From the NCBI GenBank assembly GCA_002721545.1, contig PBKR01000032.1, forward strand, positions 62,001 to 126,000: a stretch of 64,000 nucleotides of DNA, written 5' to 3'. Shown piece after piece: positions 27,849-36,592 of the stretch; position 1 is the first letter of the stretch; each line of letters opens with the position of its first letter. Under the pieces are notes generated by a model. That model did no database searches. It had not been told where the DNA came from and was given only the letters and a program-made list of their open reading frames with translations. The stretch is from Nitrosomonadaceae bacterium. GTDB lineage: Bacteria > Pseudomonadota > Gammaproteobacteria > Burkholderiales > Nitrosomonadaceae. Made by a program: the position numbers and the translations under genes.

Positions 27849-28598
27849 TTAATATGAAGATAATAATGGATCTGATTCCATTAATTTAGCAACACGAGCT
27901 AAATCAGCCACAGTATCAACTGCTTGAGTATCAAACTCCGTTTTTATCATTTTTACATGATAACCATGTTCTAGTAGCCTAAGCATATCTATAGATTCAA
28001 ATTGTTCGAGTGGTGTTGGTGGCAAACGAGTGTATTTAAAAAGAGTTTCACGTCGGAATGGAATAATACAAACTTGTTTATAAGCAAGAGTATGGTCAAA
28101 TCCTAATTTATTAAGGGTTGGAATTGGTTGCCTGGACATATAAAGCGCATCCCCATAGCAGTTCATTATTACTTTAATAGTATTGGGATTTTGGAAGTCA
28201 GATTCATCATTAATTCTTTTTACTAAATTCACACAGTTTAGCTCTTGATCCTCTTCGAATGGAATGACTGCAGTATCAATCATTTTTGGGTGTGTCATTG
28301 GCTCATCACCTTGTACCATGACAATGAGTTCCGCATCAATTTTAGCTGCTGCCTCGGCAACTCGATCACTTGCTCTCTCGTGCGTGCTAGAAGTCATAAT
28401 AACAGGGGCACCAAAATTCTCTGCTGCTTGTTTAATTTCATTATCACAAGTAGCTATATAAGTAGCCTCAAGTAAACTACTCATAGTAACTCGTTTATAG
28501 ATATGCTCAATCATGGTGCGACCTAATATTGTCGCAAGTGGCTTGCCAGGAAAGCGCGATGAACCCATACGTGCTGGAATTATTGCAATTGTTTTCAT
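27849..28598 (-). CDS. KdsB-like CMP-ulosonate cytidylyltransferase (divergent)
   Basis: This 249-residue cytidylyltransferase of the KdsB family begins IAIIPARMGSSRFPGKPLA and has MVQGDEPM, the PNTIKVI strand and SPLEQ(F)E-like TPLEQFESIDMLRLL, all KdsB hallmarks. It departs from true KdsB where the family has a DHQSGTER-type loop: here it reads THERASDRVAEA. That loop helps bind CTP/Kdo, so the substrate may be another 3-deoxy-2-keto acid. It leads a five-gene minus-strand operon with an aldolase, dehydrogenase, SDR and phosphatase. A housekeeping kdsB may exist elsewhere. Confidence 0.82.
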   Translation of the reverse strand: MKTIAIIPARMGSSRFPGKPLATILGRTMIEHIYKRVTMSSLLEATYIATCDNEIKQAAENFGAPVIMTSSTHERASDRVAEAAAKIDAELIVMVQGDEPMTHPKMIDTAVIPFEEDQELNCVNLVKRINDESDFQNPNTIKVIMNCYGDALYMSRQPIPTLNKLGFDHTLAYKQVCIIPFRRETLFKYTRLPPTPLEQFESIDMLRLLEHGYHVKMIKTEFDTQAVDTVADLARVAKLMESDPLLSSY

Positions 28599-28896
28599 TT
28601 GTAAATGTAAATTATTTGAAATTTATTTAGAGTAATTTTTTGTTTTTTAGTATCCAGTTATCTAAGTCGTTTATTAATAATAAAGTAACTTTTTTAATTA
28701 GATAAAATTGTTAATTTTGAGTCTAATCCTACCATCAGAGGGAAATCTCTGCGAGTTATGCATGCGACTTAGCTGGTAATTGAGCATCTGGCAATGTACA
28801 ATTTTGGATTTTCTTTAACTTGTTTTTACTTATGATTTCTAGTCATATACTAGATATATTGTGTATTAATAAGGCATTTAAAATGAATTTATAGGT
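28599..28896. promoter_or_regulatory. Divergent promoter region between ulosonate-type operon and glycosyltransferase genes
   Basis: These 298 bases separate two divergent operons, so both promoters should be here. The centre (about 28720-28800) has noticeably higher GC than its flanks. The region just before 28897 has -10-like AT hexamers, for example TATACT near 28848. I find no gene, tRNA or clear hairpin. Individual promoter elements cannot be assigned reliably in DNA this AT-rich. Confidence 0.4.
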
Positions 28897-30171
28897 ATGA
28901 AAGCACTTTTCTTTCTTCGCCATTATAATGATATAGATCATATCACCCCAGTCATTTATAAATGGATTGAATCTGGGCATAACTGTGATGTTATTATGAT
29001 TGGTAGCAAACAGTTTCAGAATGATTATCGTATTGAATTTTTAAGAAAACTTGAAGGTGTACGAGTAGCCCATATCAGAGAATTATTACAGCCACTTGAA
29101 TTTGTTATGTGGCGTTTACAAACATTATTATTAGTTGGGGGTATACGTCGCTCACTCGTGGGGCCATTGGTAAGTAAATTAGCTGAAATTTATAATGCTA
29201 AAAAGCGAGAGTATTTTTGGAAAAAAACTGCTGAGCGCTTGTTGCTTTACAGTTTTGAAGGAATTAGCGAAGGAGTAGTAGTATTTGATTGGATAGAACG
29301 AAATTCAGTCATTAGTATTGAATGGGTTGAAAAAGTCATATTATTGGCACACAAGAAAAGGTTTCGTGTAGTATCGTTACCCCATGGCGATAGCCCACAT
29401 GCAAACCAGTTGATTCGCCGACAAGAATGGATTCTTAAGCCAGATAACACATTTGCTGCTGCTAAAATGTTTGATAAGCTTGTTGTTCCAAATGAATTAT
29501 GTGCAGGACGATTTCGCCCTTTTCTAGAGAATAAAGAAATTGCTGTTTTAGGTTCTCCTAGATATTGTGATGAATGGCTAGCAAAATTAGCTGAATTTTT
29601 ACCGGAATCACCGCTAAATTTATCAGATAATAAGCTTAAAATTGCAATTTTTTTAAGAAAAAAAAATTTTACAACTTTCTGGGAGGAAGTTAGCGAAGTA
29701 GTACAAATGATTGCTACTTTTAAAGATGTTGAAATAATTATTAAGCCGCATACTCGCAGTGGATGGAAGCAATCATTGACAAAAGAGGCCGCACTCTTAA
29801 AGCTATCAAATGTGAGTATAGCAAATAATAATACTCATTCTGCTCATTTATTAAACTGGTCAGATGTTATTATTGACATTGCAACTTCAGTTGCATTTGA
29901 AGCAGTTAAGCTCAATAAACCTGTATTAGCAGCAGATTATTTACATGCGGGTAGATCTACAGTAGCAAATTTTATGCCTGAAACAGAACTGAAGTGTAGG
30001 GACGATGTGTATATAAAAATTCAAGATTTTATTGCAAATGGCTGTGAATCTTTCTATATAGAAGAACATCGCTTAAGATTCCTAAAGGAAATAATTGAAG
30101 TGAATGGGCCAGTTGTGCTATCCCAATATGTAACTCTTTTAGAAGAGCAGATACGAGTAAAATTTACATAG
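28897..30171 (+). CDS. GT-B-like surface carbohydrate biosynthesis protein (function unassigned)
   Basis: This 424-residue protein is not confidently assignable. Its layout suggests a GT-B fold. An N-terminal Rossmann-like half starts MKALFFLRHYNDIDHITPVI, SLPHGDSPHAN lies near residue 165, and GSPRYCDEW near 220. The C-terminal half has IIIKPHTRSGW and WSDVIIDIATSVAFEAVKLNKPVL, which resembles the nucleotide-binding half of CDP-glycerol glycerophosphotransferases, UDP-GlcNAc 2-epimerases and Kdo-type transferases. It has no signal peptide. It is divergent from the KdsB-like operon and followed 30 bases later by a GT2 gene, so it is a good candidate for transferring the sugar that operon activates. 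Confidence 0.65.
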   Translation: MKALFFLRHYNDIDHITPVIYKWIESGHNCDVIMIGSKQFQNDYRIEFLRKLEGVRVAHIRELLQPLEFVMWRLQTLLLVGGIRRSLVGPLVSKLAEIYNAKKREYFWKKTAERLLLYSFEGISEGVVVFDWIERNSVISIEWVEKVILLAHKKRFRVVSLPHGDSPHANQLIRRQEWILKPDNTFAAAKMFDKLVVPNELCAGRFRPFLENKEIAVLGSPRYCDEWLAKLAEFLPESPLNLSDNKLKIAIFLRKKNFTTFWEEVSEVVQMIATFKDVEIIIKPHTRSGWKQSLTKEAALLKLSNVSIANNNTHSAHLLNWSDVIIDIATSVAFEAVKLNKPVLAADYLHAGRSTVANFMPETELKCRDDVYIKIQDFIANGCESFYIEEHRLRFLKEIIEVNGPVVLSQYVTLLEEQIRVKFT

Positions 30172-30201
30172 AAAACTAGTTTAAGGATATTATTAAGTTA
30201 C

Positions 30202-31236
30202 ATGAGTGAGATTGTAGTACCTTCTATCGATGTAGTAATCCCAGTTTACAATGCGCCCGTATTAACAAAGCGTTGCATCGATTCTGTTGTGTCTTGTTTA
30301 AGCACGTCTATTGGTAATATTTATATTCAAGATGATGCGTCTAATATAGAGACGCATGAAATGCTGGACAATTTACCATATCAAAATATCCACATTAGCC
30401 ACTCTATTAAGAACAAAGGATTTGGTGCTTCTGTGAATATAGCTATAAATCGCTCAAACGCATCTTATATTCTAGTACTTAACTCGGATACCAAAATAAA
30501 TGAGAATATACTTTTACCACTATATTCGGCAATGCTAGCTGATTCTAAGCTTGCTGTTATTATGCCTATTAGTAATGATTATATAAATCAAAATTTGGAT
30601 CAATATTTACGGCAACCCGGCAATTATATTCTTACTTATCGTCTAAGAGGATATGCATTTCTAATTAGACGAAGTGCCTTTAATAAAATTGGAGGCTTTG
30701 ATCCAATATTTGGTAGAGGTTATTATGAGGATATAGATTTAGGCAGAAGAATTTATGAGCATAATTGGCACATAGGTGTACACCCTGAGGCATATATTCA
30801 TCATACAGGTGGAGGATCTTTTGGTCGTGGATTAGATTATCGTGAATTAAAGCGACGTAATCGAGCTATTTATTTCTCACGTTATCCTGATGCAAAACGT
30901 AATGTTATATTTTTCTCAGGAAAATTTTCACTTACTTCTGCTCCACCAGCCCTACTAAATGCAATAAGTAATGTATTTCAAAGAGGCGGTCTTGTACATT
31001 GGCTTGCATTAGAAAAACCTACTAAAATCCCTTGTCTTCATATGAGAAATAATTTGATTAATTTATCAATAATAGTAAAGCTTATGGTTTTAGACGGTTG
31101 GTTACGTAGAGACAAGAGAGTTTCAGATGTATGGTTATTATTACCCACTCCTCCAAGTTTCCTAAGGATACTTCTTATTATGTTGAGTCATATCAGGGGA
31201 ATTAAGATATTTACTTGGAAAATAGATACTATGTAA
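30202..31236 (+). CDS. GT2-family glycosyltransferase (rhamnosyltransferase-like)
   Basis: This 344-residue GT-A protein has the N-terminal DVVIPVYNAPVLTKRCIDSVV, the nucleotide-binding YIQDDASN, the metal-binding NSDTKI (DxD-like) and the acceptor-side RGYYEDIDLGRRIYE motif followed by HHTGGGSFG. The ED-x-D motif with W(H)(I/K)xxHPEA(Y)I is frequent in rhamnosyl- and related transferases. It follows the GT-B-like gene at a 30-base gap, probably in one operon. The donor could be dTDP-rhamnose from the rml operon, but that is inference. Confidence 0.85.
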   Translation: MSEIVVPSIDVVIPVYNAPVLTKRCIDSVVSCLSTSIGNIYIQDDASNIETHEMLDNLPYQNIHISHSIKNKGFGASVNIAINRSNASYILVLNSDTKINENILLPLYSAMLADSKLAVIMPISNDYINQNLDQYLRQPGNYILTYRLRGYAFLIRRSAFNKIGGFDPIFGRGYYEDIDLGRRIYEHNWHIGVHPEAYIHHTGGGSFGRGLDYRELKRRNRAIYFSRYPDAKRNVIFFSGKFSLTSAPPALLNAISNVFQRGGLVHWLALEKPTKIPCLHMRNNLINLSIIVKLMVLDGWLRRDKRVSDVWLLLPTPPSFLRILLIMLSHIRGIKIFTWKIDTM

Positions 31237-31344
31237 TAAATTATCAACAAGTTTTGAAATACTTTTTTAAAAAATTAGTTGCATATTAAAATTAATTAAT
31301 ATGGTGTTAAAGTAAGCATTAACTCATAAAAATCATAGACTAAA

Positions 31345-32049
31345 TTAAACGTTACTTATGTATTGTTTCTTTATAATATGCAAGTTGTTATTAAGTGAAT
31401 AAACAAGTGGACGAGCAGTAGCAATTTGAATTCTTATTATCCGTGTATGCTGTACGTTTGATATTCCTTCTAATCTCATTATCAGTGTACGCAAGACATT
31501 TTTGTGAGATACGATAAGAACTTTCTTTCCATTTTGTAACTCAGGTGCAATTATGTGTTCCCAATATGGCTGCATACGCATGTATGTCTGTTGCAGGCTT
31601 TCTCCCCGTGGTATTTCATTTTTATCTATCTCCGAATAACGTAGTTGATTCCCAGGATACCGCTCATCAGTAAAATCAAGTAATGGTGGTGGGATATTAA
31701 ATTTTAATTGGCAGCCTAGAACTGGCCAAAAGCCAAATTTTTTAACAGCTGACCATCTTTTTATTCCTTCTAGCTCTCCGTAATGACGCTCGTTTAGACG
31801 CCAATTTTTTTGAATAGAAATGTATTTTTGGTCCAACACTGATAAGACAATTTGTAGGGTTTCTGTAGAGCGTTTAAGCTCAGATGTAAAGCATGAATCA
31901 AAAATATATCCTGCTTTCTTAAGTAGATTTCCAGCTGCTCTTGCCTCTTGAATTCCTTGTGGGCTAAGCTCAACGTCAGTCCAGCCAGTAAATCTTCTAT
32001 CTCTATTCCAGATACTTTGCCCATGTCGCAGTAAAATAAGTTGTGTCAT
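31345..32049 (-). CDS. GpmA-family phosphoglycerate mutase, divergent
   Basis: This 234-residue histidine phosphatase-superfamily protein follows 2,3-bisphosphoglycerate-dependent phosphoglycerate mutase over much of its length. RHGQSIWN carries the phospho-accepting H9, followed by RFTGWTDVELS, LNERHYGELEG (E87), ERYPGN and a second His in SHKNVLR (H182). It departs at two functional places. The arginine pair that binds substrate in GpmA (WRR-F/S segment) reads GCQLKF at 112-117, and the AHGNSLR motif reads SHKNVLR. It lies 72 bases downstream of the Tam41-like gene on the same strand. It may be a paralogue with another phospho-substrate rather than the glycolytic enzyme. Confidence 0.78.
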   Translation of the reverse strand: MTQLILLRHGQSIWNRDRRFTGWTDVELSPQGIQEARAAGNLLKKAGYIFDSCFTSELKRSTETLQIVLSVLDQKYISIQKNWRLNERHYGELEGIKRWSAVKKFGFWPVLGCQLKFNIPPPLLDFTDERYPGNQLRYSEIDKNEIPRGESLQQTYMRMQPYWEHIIAPELQNGKKVLIVSHKNVLRTLIMRLEGISNVQHTRIIRIQIATARPLVYSLNNNLHIIKKQYISNV

Positions 32050-32121
32050 ATGCTTTATCTTACTGATCTTCGTAGAAAGCTTATTTTTGATAGCATAATT
32101 ATAAAATTAATAAAAATAAAA

Positions 32122-33123
32122 TTAACGTAATACACCACGTCTAAATAATTTCCAGAAAACTTTACAGCCAAATAAAATAGGATGTCGACGTAGTTTTGCA
32201 GTAACCTCAATATTTACTCCAGTGTGCCGTTCTATCTTCCAGGCCGCATAATCAATACAATCTCGAAAAGTAAAGGTCGCTTTTGTAAGTCGGAGCACTG
32301 AGAGAACCCTACCCTGCCAACGACGCAACCACCAAAATCTCAATGATCTCTTACGCTCAGATTCATCAACCAAACATTGATAATAATACTCCCCTTGCGC
32401 CGGATTCTCCTGCGGTACTTTTTTAATAATTCCCGTTAACCTAGACAAAGCGTGTTCAGTCAAATATTTATAATCATCCAAGTTTAACTCTGTAAGTTGA
32501 CGTGCGCGTATCTCACGCTCTGGTCTCAATTCAGCTGCATAAGTAAGCATCAATCCCTTAATCCAGATTTCTTCTGCAGTTACCACACATGATCCTAATG
32601 CCTTAATGGAAGTTGTAAGAAATGCTACTACCGCATGTGCCAATGAATTATAAATACGTTGACGAAGCGTTTTATTCCTAGCATAGAGTAACCGTACAGG
32701 CTGTGCAAAACGCGCCCATAAATATGAATGAAACCAATATTGATTCCCTTTCTCAAATTCCGTCGTTGAGATCACTGCATACTTAGATCGAAACACTCGT
32801 TCCTGTGCAGATATTTCAAGATAGAATACGTTCGGTGGCAGCCACTCGTTAAAATAGCATAAATAATGTTCTTCATAAGCATTATTGTAGTCATCTACTA
32901 TTACATAAAAATCTACTACACCACCTTCAATCTCTTGAGAACGCAAACAAGAACCATAAAGAAGGATAGCGTCTAACGACGAACCAAAACGTGACTTTAA
33001 TTCTTCAACAAAAATTGAAAAATCTGCTGATACAGGCCTTACCGCAATAGAGGAAACTGCAGAGACTAAGCTATCCAGAGTTTCTTCCTTTAATGTTAAG
33101 TCGTAATCTGTCATTGTCATCAA
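32122..33123 (-). CDS. Tam41-like nucleotidyltransferase (possible CTP:phosphatidate/lipid-phosphate cytidylyltransferase)
   Basis: This 333-residue protein has a polymerase-beta-type nucleotidyltransferase start: LLYGSCLRSQ (near 58-67), then VVDFYVIVDDYNNAYEEHY, giving the GS...D-x-V/I-x-D metal pattern. Further on, SKYAVIS, HSYLWARFAQPVRLLYA and LTYAAELRPER occur in the same order and spacing as the corresponding segments I remember from mitochondrial Tam41 CDP-diacylglycerol synthase. No transmembrane segment is evident. It sits between a lipid kinase and a GpmA-like gene in a lipid operon, which fits activation of a phosphorylated lipid. Assignment is by motif recall, without an alignment. 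Confidence 0.65.
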   Translation of the reverse strand: MMTMTDYDLTLKEETLDSLVSAVSSIAVRPVSADFSIFVEELKSRFGSSLDAILLYGSCLRSQEIEGGVVDFYVIVDDYNNAYEEHYLCYFNEWLPPNVFYLEISAQERVFRSKYAVISTTEFEKGNQYWFHSYLWARFAQPVRLLYARNKTLRQRIYNSLAHAVVAFLTTSIKALGSCVVTAEEIWIKGLMLTYAAELRPEREIRARQLTELNLDDYKYLTEHALSRLTGIIKKVPQENPAQGEYYYQCLVDESERKRSLRFWWLRRWQGRVLSVLRLTKATFTFRDCIDYAAWKIERHTGVNIEVTAKLRRHPILFGCKVFWKLFRRGVLR

Positions 33124-33144
33124 TCTATAAAATATATTAATAGG

Positions 33145-34149
33145 CTACCAAGTCAGAAATGTAATTGGGCCTACTGCAGAAATTCTTAGCGGGCCATTAT
33201 TACTGGCAGCATGATAGGACTCACCATCAACGATATAATCATCATCTATTTCCATCTCCAACATGCTACTATTATGACTATGATAACCATCATATTTCTT
33301 GAATGATGTGTTTTTTCCTGAAACTAAAGTCCAAATAGAGCTTATATACTTCCCTATAGACTTCTGTCGGTCTTGTTTTACAAAAGTAACATGAAGCGAC
33401 TCTTTTTCTTCCCCCCAATAAGGGCGCGTATTAAATAATAAACGATCTAGCGCACTAACAAAAAGAGTTGAATTGTGGCCCTCAAAATTCTTGCCCCCAA
33501 CTCTCACCACTTTAGTCTTTGCTGGTGCCCATGCCCCATCACATCGACCAAAAAGTAAGCCAACAACATAATATGCCATAATTAGACCAGAATAAATTTC
33601 TCCTGTAATTCCTACCCGCTTGATCCCACTACGAGAGAAAATTACAGCACGGGCTATAACCCCAACTGCAAAAAACATACCATATACTTTATCCACGCCA
33701 GATTGCTCTATACACAACACATGTTTTTTTAATAGTATAGGTAAGGTGTTTTCCGACAAACACGCGCTTAATTTTTTTGCAGAGTCTACTAAGTCATCAT
33801 ATTTAACCAAATCAAGCGCTGTCATATTTGTTGTGCCACCGGGTATTATTGCAAGTACTGGCCAATCCCTATGAATATATTCTTTGAATAAATCACTCAA
33901 TATTGCTTGTACCGTACCATCACCAGCCGCAATAACTAACAAATCAATTTCAATATCTATAAATGCTTTAACAGATTCTCTAAATTCATGCCCACTCTTT
34001 GCTTCTCTAATAATCACACCAGGAATTCTTCCTAAAATGCCCTTGATCACATCCTTATGCTTACGAATTCGTCCACTAAGTGGATTAAATATTAATCCAA
34101 TTTTAGCGTTACCCGTTTGTATTTTTCTAATTCGTATCTCTTCTTTCAT
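33145..34149 (-). CDS. Lipid kinase of the DAGK/ceramide-kinase catalytic family
   Basis: This 334-residue soluble kinase has the family's phosphate-binding motifs: GLIFNPLSGRIRK near the N-terminus, VIAAGDGTVQAIL (GGDGT variant) and IIPGGTTNMTALDLV. A C-terminal beta-rich half ends with a DGE-like segment (IVDGESYHA). These mark the DAGK/YegS/LCB kinase family, which phosphorylates diacylglycerol, sphingosine or ceramide. Its 5' end overlaps the CDP-alcohol phosphatidyltransferase gene by 23 bases, so it is part of that operon, and the Tam41-like gene follows after 21 bases. The substrate lipid is unknown. Confidence 0.87.
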   Translation of the reverse strand: MKEEIRIRKIQTGNAKIGLIFNPLSGRIRKHKDVIKGILGRIPGVIIREAKSGHEFRESVKAFIDIEIDLLVIAAGDGTVQAILSDLFKEYIHRDWPVLAIIPGGTTNMTALDLVKYDDLVDSAKKLSACLSENTLPILLKKHVLCIEQSGVDKVYGMFFAVGVIARAVIFSRSGIKRVGITGEIYSGLIMAYYVVGLLFGRCDGAWAPAKTKVVRVGGKNFEGHNSTLFVSALDRLLFNTRPYWGEEKESLHVTFVKQDRQKSIGKYISSIWTLVSGKNTSFKKYDGYHSHNSSMLEMEIDDDYIVDGESYHAASNNGPLRISAVGPITFLTW

Positions 34150-35350
34150 TAATAATCACTGGTGCTCGTATAAAAATTCTCTCCGCCAATTCCCTTCGCT
34201 CTTGATTAGGTATAATTTCTTCAAACCACGATTTTAGAGGCCCATAATGACGTTTCATATGCCATCCAAAAATTACTCGTATAGTAAGAATAATTGTAGA
34301 AATTAAATGCCATATAACTAATGCTAAAAACCCTAAATCAGGACGACTAATCATCCAACCACCTGTCAATAATACTAAGCCAGGATTGCGCCTAGCAGTG
34401 ATTAATCGATTAAAAGAATCAAATCTTCGCCATATAAATATATCAAATGACCCTATAAAAAATTGAAACAACCCTTCACATACTCTGCCTCCAACATATC
34501 CAATAAACATTAGCCATATTAAGCCTTCCATACCAAAAACCGGAATTGTTACTGCACCTAAACCAATAGCCCATGCCATATACCAAAGTGGCGGATGAAC
34601 AATATCCAGCCCATGATCAAGAATATTACCTAAACGACTAGATGTGACTGTTACTCTCGCTAGTTTTCCATCTACAGTGTCTAAGAATGTCATAAGCCAC
34701 CCCATAATTAAACCTACACCATAGTTTCCAAACCAGAATGAAATTCCTGCAAATATAGCAAGAATGTAGCTCATGAACGTAACATTATTAGGAGACAAAC
34801 CAACACGAACACAGAAATGAGTAAACCAAAATGCAGGCTTAGGCCAGACCCATTTAGTTATAAAATCAGTGACGCCTTTATATGATCCAGAGAACAACTC
34901 TAACTCAAGGGTCTTATAATTAGACCTACTAATAAATAAAATATATGGAACATCTCTCTTTTTCAGGTTATTTTGTTGAAATTCTAAATCCAAACCTTCA
35001 ATTAAATAACGAGGGAGAGCAGAAATAGCATCCCCATTCCCTTCTCCCAGAAAATCTTCCAATATATTATGAGTATTACCATCAGCAATATTGATAGCAA
35101 CTATTTGCTTGCCTTTACTATCTAATACTAGACTCAATTCTGTACTAACTAATGCCGATAATACCCTTGCATCAAAAAGATGGTCAGCACATAATAACAA
35201 TAAGGGCCTTCCCTCAGGAACACTTTCTAGATCTTCAACTAAAGTAATTTTTGCACTATGAATCTCTAGCATCCGCCGCAAACGTTCTCTTCCACTTAAA
35301 CCCCAAACGCTAACTTCACTATCACCAGTAATATAAACAAAAGTATTCAT
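34127..35350 (-). CDS. CDP-alcohol phosphatidyltransferase with degenerate N-terminal nucleotidyltransferase domain
   Basis: This 407-residue inner-membrane enzyme carries the full CDP-alcohol phosphatidyltransferase motif DG-x2-AR-x8-G-x3-D-x3-D, seen as FLDTVDGKLARV...GNILDHGLDI (near residues 225-255). About six membrane helices follow, between 195 and 385. The first ~150 residues look like a worn NTP-transferase domain: VWGLSGRERLRRML is recognisable but the GxGxR signature is gone. This layout recalls archaeal IPCT-DIPP synthase fusions, where the N-terminal half makes the CDP-alcohol. A segment before the membrane part, SGSYKGVTDFITKWVWPKP, also matches that group. Here the CDP-alcohol is probably supplied by a separate enzyme. 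Confidence 0.82.
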   Translation of the reverse strand: MNTFVYITGDSEVSVWGLSGRERLRRMLEIHSAKITLVEDLESVPEGRPLLLLCADHLFDARVLSALVSTELSLVLDSKGKQIVAINIADGNTHNILEDFLGEGNGDAISALPRYLIEGLDLEFQQNNLKKRDVPYILFISRSNYKTLELELFSGSYKGVTDFITKWVWPKPAFWFTHFCVRVGLSPNNVTFMSYILAIFAGISFWFGNYGVGLIMGWLMTFLDTVDGKLARVTVTSSRLGNILDHGLDIVHPPLWYMAWAIGLGAVTIPVFGMEGLIWLMFIGYVGGRVCEGLFQFFIGSFDIFIWRRFDSFNRLITARRNPGLVLLTGGWMISRPDLGFLALVIWHLISTIILTIRVIFGWHMKRHYGPLKSWFEEIIPNQERRELAERIFIRAPVIINERRDTN

Positions 35351-35518
35351 TTATAGCTTTAAAGCTACTCCCTTAAAATAACAAACTAAAATCTTACTTA
35401 ACACTTACTAATATTCATTTAGAAGAATATAGTGTTTTATAGAAATTATGATGATAATAAAAAATTTTCTAAAATATTGCACCTATAATCACATAAATAA
35501 ATACTGCAAAATTAAAAC

Positions 35519-36592
35519 CTAAGGAATCTTTCGTAGCCAAATATTAGCTACCAAAATAAGAGATATCCCTGGGAACAATGCCGTAAGTGGTGGAGGGAAA
35601 TGTAATAACAACCCTATATTTGCAATGATCTGGTCAAGCAAATAAACACTGATTCCTGCCATTACAGCAAATACTAATTTATTTGCAAATCCTGTCCTTG
35701 AAGACCCAAAAACAAAAGGTATGGATAATAATAGCATTGCTATTGTTGTAAATGCCCCACCTGCTTTCCGCCATAAAGCCAATTCATATGCATCTGCCTC
35801 TTGACCTGTGTTTTTTAAATAACTTACATGTTGTAATAAATCAAAAGGAGATAAGCTCTCTGGCGATTTAGTTAAAGTAGAGATATCAGATGGATTAACA
35901 AATGATTTCCACTGTATAGAACTTTTTGATATAGATTCTATATTTTCTTTACTCTCATTAAATGTCTTACTAATAACTTCACGTAATTCCCATAAATTTT
36001 TATCATTGATATCAGCATATCTCGCATGTGTATAAGTCAATAAAAAACCATTCTTATCAAAATGTAATATTTCTACATTCTCAGCTTTCTTAGTAGTTAT
36101 CATCTCACCAATACGTAATATATTCCTTTCATTCCTAGTCCAAATCCCAAGATTTTTACCAAGTTGTACGCTATGGTCACGTGCTGCAGCTTTATTTAAA
36201 ATGGCCTTTTGCTGAAGTTGAGGAGCAACAAATTGTTCTAATATAGCAATAAAAATTAAAAGAACAAATCCAACAACAAGTGGCGCCATGCTTACACGAA
36301 TAGGAGAAACACCGCCTATTTGAAGTGCAGTTAGTTCTAAATTCTTTGCCAATCCCCCTAAAGCAATTACAGTTCCTAGTAATGCAATAAATGGCGCTAA
36401 CTGACTAAATCTTCTTGGCATCATTAACGCAGTGTACAAGAATGCATCATTAACTCGGTAAGTTCCCTGACCCACATCATCAAGCTGCTCCAGCAAATCT
36501 AAAAAACCAAATAACGGTAAAAGTATTGCAGTTGCAATACACAAACCAATGAAAACCCGAAATGCAAGATAACGATCAATTATTAATATCAT
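35519..36592 (-). CDS. lptG: LPS export ABC transporter permease LptG
   Basis: LptG is one of the two YjgP/YjgQ-family permeases of the LptB2FG complex that extracts LPS from the inner membrane. I place the start at the ATG at 36592, which overlaps the lptF stop as ATGA, rather than 24 bases further upstream; the product is 357 residues. It has N-terminal helices starting MILIIDRYLAF, a periplasmic beta-jellyroll middle region (about 130-265) and C-terminal helices. The order lptF then lptG is as usual. Confidence 0.92.
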   Translation of the reverse strand: MILIIDRYLAFRVFIGLCIATAILLPLFGFLDLLEQLDDVGQGTYRVNDAFLYTALMMPRRFSQLAPFIALLGTVIALGGLAKNLELTALQIGGVSPIRVSMAPLVVGFVLLIFIAILEQFVAPQLQQKAILNKAAARDHSVQLGKNLGIWTRNERNILRIGEMITTKKAENVEILHFDKNGFLLTYTHARYADINDKNLWELREVISKTFNESKENIESISKSSIQWKSFVNPSDISTLTKSPESLSPFDLLQHVSYLKNTGQEADAYELALWRKAGGAFTTIAMLLLSIPFVFGSSRTGFANKLVFAVMAGISVYLLDQIIANIGLLLHFPPPLTALFPGISLILVANIWLRKIP

